A stretch of DNA of 7,096 nt, taken from NCBI GenBank assembly GCA_030610725.1, contig JAUWRE010000052.1, positions 1 to 7,096 of the forward strand, in the 5' to 3' direction. Every line of letters starts with the position of its first letter. The first letter of the stretch is position 1. Shown here piece by piece: positions 1 to 5,480 of the stretch. This DNA comes from Candidatus Aerophobota bacterium (GTDB lineage: Bacteria; Aerophobota; Aerophobia; Aerophobales; AE-B3A). Below the pieces are notes generated by a model. That model was given only the letters and a program-made list of their open reading frames with translations. It was not told the origin of the DNA and ran no database searches. Both the position numbers and the translations under genes were made by a program.

Positions 1-2
1 TT

Positions 3-80
3 GACGATGAGAAATGTGATGGGTGTGGACTATGTGTTGAGGTTTGTCCAAAGGAAAATATAAGGATGGTGGAAAACTAA
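3..80 (+). CDS. C-terminal end of an iron-sulfur protein with ferredoxin-type [4Fe-4S] motif (partial, 5' end outside window)
   Basis: Frame 3 is open from the window edge to TAA at 78-80 and encodes 25 residues. They contain a complete CDGCGLCVEVCP motif (C-x2-C-x2-C-x3-C-P), which binds one [4Fe-4S] cluster in ferredoxin-like domains. The peptide matches the tail of the large fusion at 1431-4034 in 20 of 21 consecutive residues (Lys before the first Cys to the Glu before the end), with only one Arg/Lys change. The upstream gene is therefore probably a paralogue of that fusion, or a separate protein carrying the same ferredoxin tail; the window does not show which. It ends 14 nt before the next start, so it is probably co-transcribed with the Gfo/Idh/MocA gene. 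The reading frame and cluster motif are seen directly. The nature of the rest of the protein is inferred. Confidence 0.85.
   Translation, partial: DDEKCDGCGLCVEVCPKENIRMVEN
12..74 (+). repeat. Direct repeat copy A: 63-nt ferredoxin-tail coding sequence
   Basis: These 63 nt match 3966-4028 at 58 positions, including 27 consecutive identical bases (36-62 against 3990-4016). Both copies encode the last ferredoxin motif of a protein and end two codons before the stop; sequence beyond the stops is unrelated. Most differences are synonymous. Confidence 0.9.
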
Positions 81-82
81 TT

Positions 83-88
83 AAGGAA
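83..88 (+). promoter_or_regulatory. Ribosome binding site deciding the ATG at 95
   Basis: AAGGAA lies 6 nt before ATG at 95. A longer frame reaches a TTG at 44, but that start would lie inside the upstream coding sequence, has no Shine-Dalgarno site, and would add 17 residues before the Rossmann strand. The ATG is preferred. Confidence 0.75.
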
Positions 89-94
89 CAGACA

Positions 95-1087
95 ATGAAG
101 AAGCCAATAAAAGTCGGCTTAGTAGGCCTCGATGGTTGGTCCAGATCTATAGTAGAATCAGTAGAAAAAAGTAAAAAGCTTAAATTGACAAGTTGTTTTT
201 CCAGAACTAAGGAAAAAAGAGAAAAGTTTGCTCAGGAGCATAACTGTCGGTCAGCTAAAAGTTATGAAGAGATGGTAAAAGACAAGGATATAGAGGGAGT
301 CTTACTTATCACCCCTAATCATATTCATGCTGAGCAAGCAGTTTTAGCTGCTCGGTATGGCAAAAATGTATTTGTGGACAAGCCCATAGCTAATGCCATA
401 GAAAATGCCAAAAAAATAATTCGGGCTTGCAGAGAAAACAAGGTTATACTATCCGTCGGTCATAACAGCCGGAGGGCGTCTGAGGTTAGAGAGATGAAAT
501 CTCTAGTTGCCAGGGGTACCCTGGGAAGGATTCTCTCTGCTGAGGCAAACTTCTCTCACAGTGGAGGTTTGCGTTTGACTTCCCAACAATGGCGCTGGGA
601 TGAAAATGAGTGTCCGGCATTACCCTTAATGCAACTGGGGATTCATCATATCGATAATCTAGTTTATCTTTTAGGTCCTGTCAGAAGAGTTTTTTCTTTT
701 ATGAGAAGGATTTATTTTTCTGCCCCTAATAAAGATACTACGGTGACCCTTATGGAATTTTCTTCCGGTCCATTGGGTTATTTAGGCTCAAATTATATTA
801 GCCCTCAAGTTTATTATTTGAATCTTCATGGAACGAAAGCTAACTTGTTTTTTAACCTAGGAGAAGGTTTGTATATACGAAGGAGTGGTGATACAAAAAG
901 AGAAAAAATTGAGGTAAGGAAAGTAGATACAGTTTTAGAAGAACTAGAAGAGTTTGCTGAGTGTATTAGAGAAAATGAAAAGCCCGAAGTGGGAGGAGAA
1001 GAAGCTCTTCAGGCATTAGCCATAGTAGAAGCGGCTATAAGGTCTAATAAGTTAGGAAAGTCTGTAGACGTTGAGGAAATTACATAG
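95..1087 (+). CDS. Gfo/Idh/MocA family NAD(P)-dependent oxidoreductase
   Basis: This 330-residue protein has the usual length for the Gfo/Idh/MocA family of soluble cytoplasmic dehydrogenases, which act on sugars, inositols and related hydroxy compounds. The N-terminal Rossmann fold starts at residue 5 with VGLVGLDGWS (glycines 8, 11 and 14 in the G-x2-G-x2-G pattern). The family lysine motif appears as VDKP (Asp95-Lys96-Pro97), in place of the more common EKP. The C-terminal alpha/beta domain carries GIHHIDNLVYLLG (His184, Asp187), the G-x-H-x2-D signature supplying catalytic or substrate-binding residues. The ending, with its conserved Glu-rich helix, is also typical. No signal peptide is visible. 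The gene follows the ferredoxin-tail gene by 14 nt and precedes the large flavoprotein fusion by 343 nt. Family assignment is secure. The substrate cannot be read from the sequence, although the cluster suggests sugar or polyol oxidation. Confidence 0.93.
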   Translation: MKKPIKVGLVGLDGWSRSIVESVEKSKKLKLTSCFSRTKEKREKFAQEHNCRSAKSYEEMVKDKDIEGVLLITPNHIHAEQAVLAARYGKNVFVDKPIANAIENAKKIIRACRENKVILSVGHNSRRASEVREMKSLVARGTLGRILSAEANFSHSGGLRLTSQQWRWDENECPALPLMQLGIHHIDNLVYLLGPVRRVFSFMRRIYFSAPNKDTTVTLMEFSSGPLGYLGSNYISPQVYYLNLHGTKANLFFNLGEGLYIRRSGDTKREKIEVRKVDTVLEELEEFAECIRENEKPEVGGEEALQALAIVEAAIRSNKLGKSVDVEEIT

Positions 1088-1239
1088 TGAGCTAAGGAAA
1101 TAAAGGAAAAAATGAAGAGAAGTTTGTAAAAGGTTTTTCATTCTTTTCATTGAAAAAGTAAAAATACCTTTTGAGTGGAAAAAGGTTTCCCGGGTTTCAT
1201 CCCAGGATAGCATTTTTGGTTATTGAGTTTGTGGGCATT

Positions 1240-1274
1240 GTTGGTTGACGTTGTTCAATGATATAGTCACCAAC
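1240..1274. repeat. Imperfect inverted repeat in the leader of the fusion gene
   Basis: GTTGGTTGAC (1240-1249) is complementary to GTCACCAAC (1266-1274) with one bulged base, separated by 16 nt. It could be an operator for a dimeric regulator or an RNA hairpin in a leader. It may also be chance, since the region has no strong promoter to anchor it. Confidence 0.3.
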
Positions 1275-1420
1275 GAGAATCATCCATAGCTTTTTAGTCG
1301 CCTGATGGTTTTCCTCTTTTTGGTAGGAGAAAGTGTATTAGGCAGAAACTAAGAAGTGAATGACTGAGGGTATATAACAAAGTTTCTTTTTTTCATCAAC
1401 AAATAATCTAACTCATTTTT

Positions 1421-1424
1421 GGAG
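1421..1424 (+). promoter_or_regulatory. Ribosome binding site deciding the GTG start at 1431
   Basis: GGAG lies 6 nt before GTG at 1431. The alternative TTG at 1419 overlaps this site and has only T-rich sequence before it. Starting at GTG gives MPNLATTYVGLKLRSPII, which begins just before the first TIM-barrel strand, as expected for this family. Confidence 0.75.
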
Positions 1425-1430
1425 AAAATT

Positions 1431-4034
1431 GTGCCTAATCTAGCCACAACTTATGTTGGTTTAAAGCTAAGGTCTCCCATTATTGCTGGCTCGGCAGCGA
1501 TTACAGAAACAGTGGAGAGAATGAAAAAAGCCGAGGATAATGGTGTTGGAGCGGTGGTGATGAAATCCTTGTTTGAAGATGTGATATCCCGAACCTCTCC
1601 TACACCAAGATTTAAGTTAATTAAATATTGCGAAGGATTAAAGAATAATGAAAGCAAAGATGGCTTTTCTCTTTATTCTTATGAACAGGGAAGCGAGTGG
1701 GGACTTGAGCGTTATGCTGAAGAAGTATCCAGGGCAAAGAAGGAGTTAAATATACCTGTTATTGCAAGCATTAACTGTATTAGCGAAGAAGGATGGGTAT
1801 CGTATGCTAAGAGGCTAGAGAAAGCAGGAGCTGATGCTTTAGAAATTAATCTTTCCTGCCCTCATGGCTCGATAATCTTTAGAGGCAAGGAAGTAGAGAA
1901 AAGTATATTGGATACTGTAAGACTGGTAAGAGAAAATGTCTGTCTTCCTATTATCGCTAAGATTAGCTCACAATTGACCTCTCCGGTGCAAATTATCAAA
2001 GAGATTGAATCTATAGGGGCAAATGGGATTACTATTTTTAACCGTATAACAGGAGTAGATATAGACATAGAAGAAGAAAGGCCTATTATGCATCAAGGAT
2101 ATGCTGGACATGGAGGTCCCTGGGCTATCCATCAGTCTTTGCGCTGGATAAGCGAGATTTTTCCCCAGCTAAAAATAGCTATAAGTGGAAGTGGAGGAGT
2201 ATCCAGAAGTGAAGATATAATAAAATACTTATTAGCTGGGGCTACTACTGTGCAAACAGTTACAGCTATAGTTTTAAATGGATATGGAGTCATTGAGGAG
2301 TTCATTGGGGGACTAAAGGGGTATATGGATAGAAAGAGTTATCAAAGAATCGAGGACTTTAGAGGGAAGCTCTTTTCAAGAATAAAAGGAACGGACGAGG
2401 TTAGAAGAGAGCATTATTTGAAAGCAGAGATTAACGACAATTTGATCTCTCCTTGCCAGGCTGCCTGTCCGGCGGGAATTAACATCCAGGGATATATTGC
2501 CTTAGTCTCTCAAGGCAAATTTCAGGAGGCTTTTGATTTAGTTAGAGAAAAAGTTCCTTTTCCTTTAGTTCTTTCCCGCATATGTCCTCGTCCCTGCGAA
2601 GAAAAGTGTATTCGAGGAAAGGTCGATGAACCAGTTGCTATTAATGCTCTAAAAAGATTTGTTGCTGACTGGCAAATGGAGAAAGGTGTCGAGTCTAACT
2701 TGTCAGTTCCCAACCCCCCACTCCCAACGAATAACTCCCCATTCAAAGCAGCTATTATTGGAGCTGGTCCGGCAGGGCTAACCTGTGCCTATGAATTAAC
2801 CAAGCTGGGATACAAAGTAACTGTTTTTGAGTCTTCATCCAAAGCAGGGGGGATGCTAGCCGTAGGGATTCCTGACTATCGTCTGCCAAAAGAATTGGTG
2901 CAAAAAGAAATTAGAGAAATTAAAGCTCAAGGCATAGAAATTAAATTAAATACTACTATTGGTAAAGATTTAACATTGGACGATTTAGAAGAAATAGGTT
3001 ATAAGGCAATATTTATAGCCACAGGTGCTCATAAGAGTAAGAGGCTAAATATCCCGGGGGAGAACTTGTCAGGAGTGATGGATGGGTTATCTTTCTTAAA
3101 GAGAGTAAATTTAGGCAAAAAAGTAGAAATAGGAAAAAGGATAGCTATTATAGGAGGAGGCAATACGGCCCTTGATGCTGCCCGCTCTAGCATCAGATTG
3201 GGAGCAGAAAAGATATATTTAATTTATCGAAGAACTAAAGAGGAAATGCCAGCAATTCTGGAAGAAATTGAGAAGGCGGAAGAAGAAGGAGCGAAGATTC
3301 TCTATCTAACTCTTCCTACTAAGATTATGGAGAAAAATGGGAAAGTCAGCGGCCTGAAGTGTATTCCTTTAGTTCTAGACGGAATGGATGCAGGGGGTAG
3401 AAGAAAACCTTTGCCAATTTCTGCCTCTGAGTTTTCCTTGGAAATAGATACGTTAATTGTGGCTATTGGTCAATCTCCAGATTTATCCTTTTTAAATGAG
3501 AAGGGAGAGCTAAAGATTGATGAAGATAATACTATAGTGATTGATCCTACTACTTATGCCACCAGTCAACCGGGTATTTTTGCTGCTGGCGATGTAGTTA
3601 AAGGCTCATCTAGTGCAATCGAGGCCATTGCTGCAGGCAAAAAAGCAGCTATATCTATTAATCGATATCTTAAAGATAAGCCACTTAAGGAGAATGGGGA
3701 AGGAGAGAAGGTTGTCTCGGTTGAAAAGGTATTGAAAGAAAAGGGCTTTGTAGAGCAAAAAGCTCGGGTAGAGATATCTACCCGAGCTATAGAAAAAAGA
3801 CGCAGCACCTTCAGGGAGATAGAAAGAGTATTAGAGGAAAAAGAGGCTATCCAGGAAGCAAAGAGGTGCTTAGCCTGCAGTTGTGGTTTGGGCTGCGGAA
3901 TATGTGAAAGGGTTTGTATCTATTCTGCCGTGGAAAGAGTGAGTGGCAAATACAGAATAAATGATAAGTGTGATGGTTGTGGATTGTGCGTTGAGGTTTG
4001 TCCAAAGGAAAATATAAAGATGGTGGAAATTTAG
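1431..4034 (+). CDS. Fused FMN dihydropyrimidine/dihydroorotate dehydrogenase-like, GltD/PreT-like FAD-NAD(P)H reductase and ferredoxin protein
   Basis: This is an 867-residue three-module redox enzyme, presumably cytoplasmic. Residues 1-310 form an FMN TIM barrel. INLSCPHG (Asn140, Ser142, Cys143, His145) matches the catalytic-cysteine segment of dihydropyrimidine dehydrogenase (DPD), and Lys45 and Lys177 fit flavin-contact lysines. Residues 336-420 form a GltD-type iron-sulfur module with CQAACPAG and CPRPCEEKC (five Cys). Residues 439-747 form the FAD/NAD(P)H reductase: GAGPAG (444-449), GIPDYRLPKELV, GGGNTALDAARS with YRRTKEEMPA for the nucleotide, and AAGD (718-721) near the FAD ribityl. 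Residues 812-867 hold an EAKRCLAC segment and two cluster motifs (CGLGCGICERVC, CDGCGLCVEVCP). Expected chemistry is electron transfer between NAD(P)H, FAD, Fe-S, FMN and possibly free ferredoxin. The modules match PreA plus PreT of bacterial dihydropyrimidine dehydrogenase, but in an order unlike animal DPD. Substrate-contact positions differ from DPD, so a pyrimidine substrate is unproven. The family-level call is firm; the exact reaction is unknown. Confidence 0.9.
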   Translation: MPNLATTYVGLKLRSPIIAGSAAITETVERMKKAEDNGVGAVVMKSLFEDVISRTSPTPRFKLIKYCEGLKNNESKDGFSLYSYEQGSEWGLERYAEEVSRAKKELNIPVIASINCISEEGWVSYAKRLEKAGADALEINLSCPHGSIIFRGKEVEKSILDTVRLVRENVCLPIIAKISSQLTSPVQIIKEIESIGANGITIFNRITGVDIDIEEERPIMHQGYAGHGGPWAIHQSLRWISEIFPQLKIAISGSGGVSRSEDIIKYLLAGATTVQTVTAIVLNGYGVIEEFIGGLKGYMDRKSYQRIEDFRGKLFSRIKGTDEVRREHYLKAEINDNLISPCQAACPAGINIQGYIALVSQGKFQEAFDLVREKVPFPLVLSRICPRPCEEKCIRGKVDEPVAINALKRFVADWQMEKGVESNLSVPNPPLPTNNSPFKAAIIGAGPAGLTCAYELTKLGYKVTVFESSSKAGGMLAVGIPDYRLPKELVQKEIREIKAQGIEIKLNTTIGKDLTLDDLEEIGYKAIFIATGAHKSKRLNIPGENLSGVMDGLSFLKRVNLGKKVEIGKRIAIIGGGNTALDAARSSIRLGAEKIYLIYRRTKEEMPAILEEIEKAEEEGAKILYLTLPTKIMEKNGKVSGLKCIPLVLDGMDAGGRRKPLPISASEFSLEIDTLIVAIGQSPDLSFLNEKGELKIDEDNTIVIDPTTYATSQPGIFAAGDVVKGSSSAIEAIAAGKKAAISINRYLKDKPLKENGEGEKVVSVEKVLKEKGFVEQKARVEISTRAIEKRRSTFREIERVLEEKEAIQEAKRCLACSCGLGCGICERVCIYSAVERVSGKYRINDKCDGCGLCVEVCPKENIKMVEI
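2709..2740. repeat. C-rich low-complexity tract inside the coding sequence (interdomain linker)
   Basis: Within an A+T-rich gene, this stretch contains runs of 3, 6, 3 and 4 cytosines (CCC 2709, CCCCCC 2714, CCC 2723, CCCC 2737). It encodes the Pro/Asn/Ser-rich linker PNPPLPTNNSPF between the iron-sulfur module and the FAD domain. The minus strand has four G-runs that could form a G-quadruplex. It may be a small repeat tolerated in a flexible linker. Confidence 0.55.
3966..4028 (+). repeat. Direct repeat copy B: 63-nt ferredoxin-tail coding sequence
   Basis: This is the partner of the copy at 12-74, forming the end of the large fusion gene. Only one of the 21 encoded residues differs (Lys here, Arg in the other copy). 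Confidence 0.9.
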
Positions 4035-4065
4035 GGATTGCGGAGCTTGTTCTGAGTCTGTCCTG

Positions 4066-4099
4066 GAGATTGCTTCGTCGCTTCACTTCGCAATGACGG
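4066..4099. repeat. Palindromic intergenic repeat (ATTGC...GCAATGAC type)
   Basis: The segment contains ATTGCTTCGTCGCTTC followed by ACTTCGCAATGACGG, with terminal arms ATTGC (4069-4073) and GCAAT (4090-4094). It closely resembles a repeat I recall as dispersed in intergenic regions of many bacterial genomes (reverse-strand form starting TCATTGCGA and containing GAAGCGACGAAGCAAT). The preceding GAGCTTGTTCTGAGTCTGTCC (about 4043-4063) and the following TTGC...GCAA pair (4118-4135) look like companion repeat fragments. The palindrome is visible here. Membership of a dispersed family is from memory and needs a genome-wide count. Confidence 0.6.
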
Positions 4100-4189
4100 T
4101 CACAGAAACCCTTAAGGTTGCTTCGGCTCTCGCAAAAACAGCAAGGAATAGAGGGTGATTCGGAGATACTCTGTTATATAAACTGGGTT

Positions 4190-4193
4190 GGAG
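4190..4193 (+). promoter_or_regulatory. Ribosome binding site deciding the ATG at 4200
   Basis: GGAG lies 6 nt before ATG at 4200. The in-frame TTG at 4188 overlaps the site itself and would add only four residues before the conserved MKIKAAVL beginning, so the ATG is chosen. Confidence 0.75.
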
Positions 4194-4199
4194 TCAAGC

Positions 4200-5273
4200 A
4201 TGAAGATAAAAGCTGCCGTTTTAAAAGAGTTCGATCAGTTTTTGGTAATTGAGGAGCGTGAATTAGTTTCATTGAAGGATGGAGAGGTTTTGGTAAGAAT
4301 AACTGCATCCGGGGTGTGCGGCTCAGATGTTCATATGTGGAAGGGAAAGGACCCTCGTACTCCTCTTCCTATTATCTTAGGACACGAAGGAGTAGGAGTA
4401 ATAGAGGAGGTGAAGGGAGAAAAGGAGGATATTTTTGCAGATAAGATTAAACCAGGAGATTTTGTTATCTGGGATAGAGGTGTTACCTGTGGGAATTGCT
4501 ATTTTTGCGTGGTAAAAAAAGAGCCTTCTCTATGTCGGAAGAGACAAGTTTATGGAATTATCAGGGATGGCTCGTACGCTACTCATTTAATTTTGCTTGG
4601 AAAAACAAGAATCATTAAAGTGGAAGAGAAGATTGATCCAGCAATTTTAGCTCCTGCCTCTTGTTCCGGGGCTACTGCTGTTCACGCCATTGAGCAGTCT
4701 AAAATTATGAAAGGAGATGTAATCGTCATTCAAGGACCTGGTCCTATGGGAATGTTTGCCCTTGCGTTAGCTCAAGAGAAGGGAGCAGGTGATGTGATAA
4801 TTATAGGCACCAAGAGGAGCGAGGGAAGATTGAGACTCTCCAGGGAATTCGGAGCCACAAAGACATTTACTATTAATGAAACTTCCTTTGATGAGAGGTT
4901 ATCTTATGTCAAGGAGAAAACTAATGGTCGAGGAGCAGATGTAGTTATTGATTGCACCGGCTCTCCCTATGCAATTGAGGAGGGATTAAAGATGACTGCT
5001 GCGGGAGGTACTTATACTCTTCCGGGAGTGGCTACTCCCATTGGGGAGATTCCCATTAATTTTTACGAGGATGTAGCGCGGAAAAATGTTAGAATTCAGG
5101 GGGTATGGGTCAGCGATACAAGGCATCTTTATCAAGCGGTAAAGCTAGTATTAAGCAAAAAGTATCCTTTTGAAAAGCTAACAACTCATAGGTTTAAGCT
5201 AGAAGAAGCTACAGAGGCACTGAAGGCAGTTGATACTCGCCAGGCAATAAAAGCAGTCCTTATACCGTCATAA
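4200..5273 (+). CDS. Zinc-dependent medium-chain (MDR) alcohol/polyol dehydrogenase
   Basis: This 357-residue protein is a normal-length cytoplasmic zinc alcohol dehydrogenase that oxidises a hydroxyl to a carbonyl with NAD(P)+. The GroES-like N-terminal domain holds the catalytic-zinc motifs GVCGSDVH (Cys40, His45) and GHEGVG (His62, Glu63), with Cys155 in APASCSGATAVHA as the likely third ligand. The structural-zinc lobe is complete, with four cysteines (97, 100, 103, 112). The Rossmann domain carries GPGPMG (179-184). The second beta strand ends in IIGTKRSE, with Gly203 where NAD-specific enzymes usually have Asp, followed by Lys-Arg, which hints at NADP(H). The segment DPRTPLPIILGHEGVG resembles the Thermotoga TM0436-like subgroup of MDR proteins, whose substrate I do not know. 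It lies 165 nt after the fusion gene and is followed by the MITE-like repeat. The family is certain; the substrate and cofactor are inferred. Confidence 0.93.
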   Translation: MKIKAAVLKEFDQFLVIEERELVSLKDGEVLVRITASGVCGSDVHMWKGKDPRTPLPIILGHEGVGVIEEVKGEKEDIFADKIKPGDFVIWDRGVTCGNCYFCVVKKEPSLCRKRQVYGIIRDGSYATHLILLGKTRIIKVEEKIDPAILAPASCSGATAVHAIEQSKIMKGDVIVIQGPGPMGMFALALAQEKGAGDVIIIGTKRSEGRLRLSREFGATKTFTINETSFDERLSYVKEKTNGRGADVVIDCTGSPYAIEEGLKMTAAGGTYTLPGVATPIGEIPINFYEDVARKNVRIQGVWVSDTRHLYQAVKLVLSKKYPFEKLTTHRFKLEEATEALKAVDTRQAIKAVLIPS

Positions 5274-5288
5274 AAAAACAAAAAAAAG

Positions 5289-5459
5289 AAAAAGGGGACA
5301 GGCTACTTTTTCTAAGAATGTTAGTAATATCAATGAGTGTGAGAGATTTAGTTGATAACAACAGCCAATACACCGGAGTTTTGCTTTACAATAAATCCTT
5401 CAGATTTTATAGATCTTTCAGATAAGAAGATAAACGAAAAAGTAGCCTGTCCCCTTTTT
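5289..5459. mobile_element. MITE-like element with 24-bp perfect terminal inverted repeats
   Basis: Positions 5289-5312 and 5436-5459 are perfect reverse complements over 24 nt, with core GGGGACAGGCTACTTTTT on the left and AAAAAGTAGCCTGTCCCC on the right. The 123-nt interior is A+T-rich with no credible gene, for a total of 171 bp. This is the form of a non-autonomous miniature element. From memory, ends with GGGGACAG... cores accompany IS200/REP-associated tyrosine transposases in uncultured bacteria, but no transposase is in this window. No clear target-site duplication is seen. It begins 16 nt after the MDR gene stop and ends 21 nt before the next ATG. A very long-looped hairpin transcript with a U-run is possible, so it might also affect read-through. 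Confidence 0.7.
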
Positions 5460-5469
5460 GTTTATATTA

Positions 5470-5474
5470 AGAGG
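5470..5474 (+). promoter_or_regulatory. Ribosome binding site for the flavoprotein at 5481
   Basis: AGAGG lies 6 nt before the ATG at 5481. It sits immediately outside the inverted-repeat element, so the element has left the translation start intact. Confidence 0.7.
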
Positions 5475-5480
5475 AAAAAA

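Larger units (their letters stand above)
1088..1430. other. 343-nt intergenic region, no gene found
   Basis: No convincing open frame, tRNA or known riboswitch was recognised. The first half contains T- and A-rich tracts, including an imperfect A+T-rich stem (1128-1140 against 1151-1172, with a bulge). A CCCGGG palindrome and a short GGG/CCC stem lie near 1188-1206. An inverted repeat spans 1240-1274. A TATAAC box at 1373-1378 would suit a -10 element, but no good -35 hexamer lies 16-18 nt upstream. A TTGACG at 1245-1250 lacks a correctly spaced -10. The length suggests a separate promoter or leader for the downstream fusion gene, but this is inference. Confidence 0.5.

Noticed and set aside
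44..94. N-terminal extension of the Gfo/Idh/MocA gene from a TTG start
   Set aside because: It overlaps the upstream coding sequence in another frame, has no ribosome binding site, and adds residues before the Rossmann strand. The ATG at 95 has AAGGAA 6 nt upstream.
1128..1172. A+T-rich stem after the Gfo/Idh/MocA gene as a possible intrinsic terminator
   Set aside because: AAAAGG-TTTTTCA pairs with TGAAAAA and CCTTTT only with a nine-base bulge, the stem has almost no G-C pairs, and no clean T-run follows an ungapped stem.
1371..1378. TATATAAC as a -10 promoter element for the fusion gene
   Set aside because: The sequence 16-18 nt upstream (around TAAGAA) does not resemble a -35 hexamer, and A+T-rich boxes are expected by chance here.
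1451..1657. Minus-strand 68-codon open frame inside the fusion gene
   Set aside because: It is fully contained in a gene with clear domain motifs, has no recognisable motif, and is best explained as an antisense shadow. The same applies to other minus-strand frames at 1862-2068, 2522-2746, 3566-3808, 5894-6085 and 6677-6928.
1840..1870. Naming the fusion as pyrimidine dehydrogenase (preA/preT) or dihydroorotate dehydrogenase (pyrD)
   Set aside because: The catalytic-cysteine motif matches, but the domain order, shortened active-site loop and substrate-contact residues differ. No other pyrimidine gene is nearby.
3847..4086. Minus-strand 79-codon frame covering the end of the fusion gene
   Set aside because: Most of it is antisense to the ferredoxin domain and it begins inside the palindromic repeat. 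No protein family features are visible.
5318..5425. 35-codon open frame inside the inverted-repeat element
   Set aside because: It has no Shine-Dalgarno site and no recognisable motif, and open frames of this length are expected by chance.
5289..5459. CRISPR array or riboswitch between the MDR and flavoprotein genes
   Set aside because: There are only two copies of the repeated sequence and they are inverted rather than direct. The interior shows no recognisable aptamer fold.
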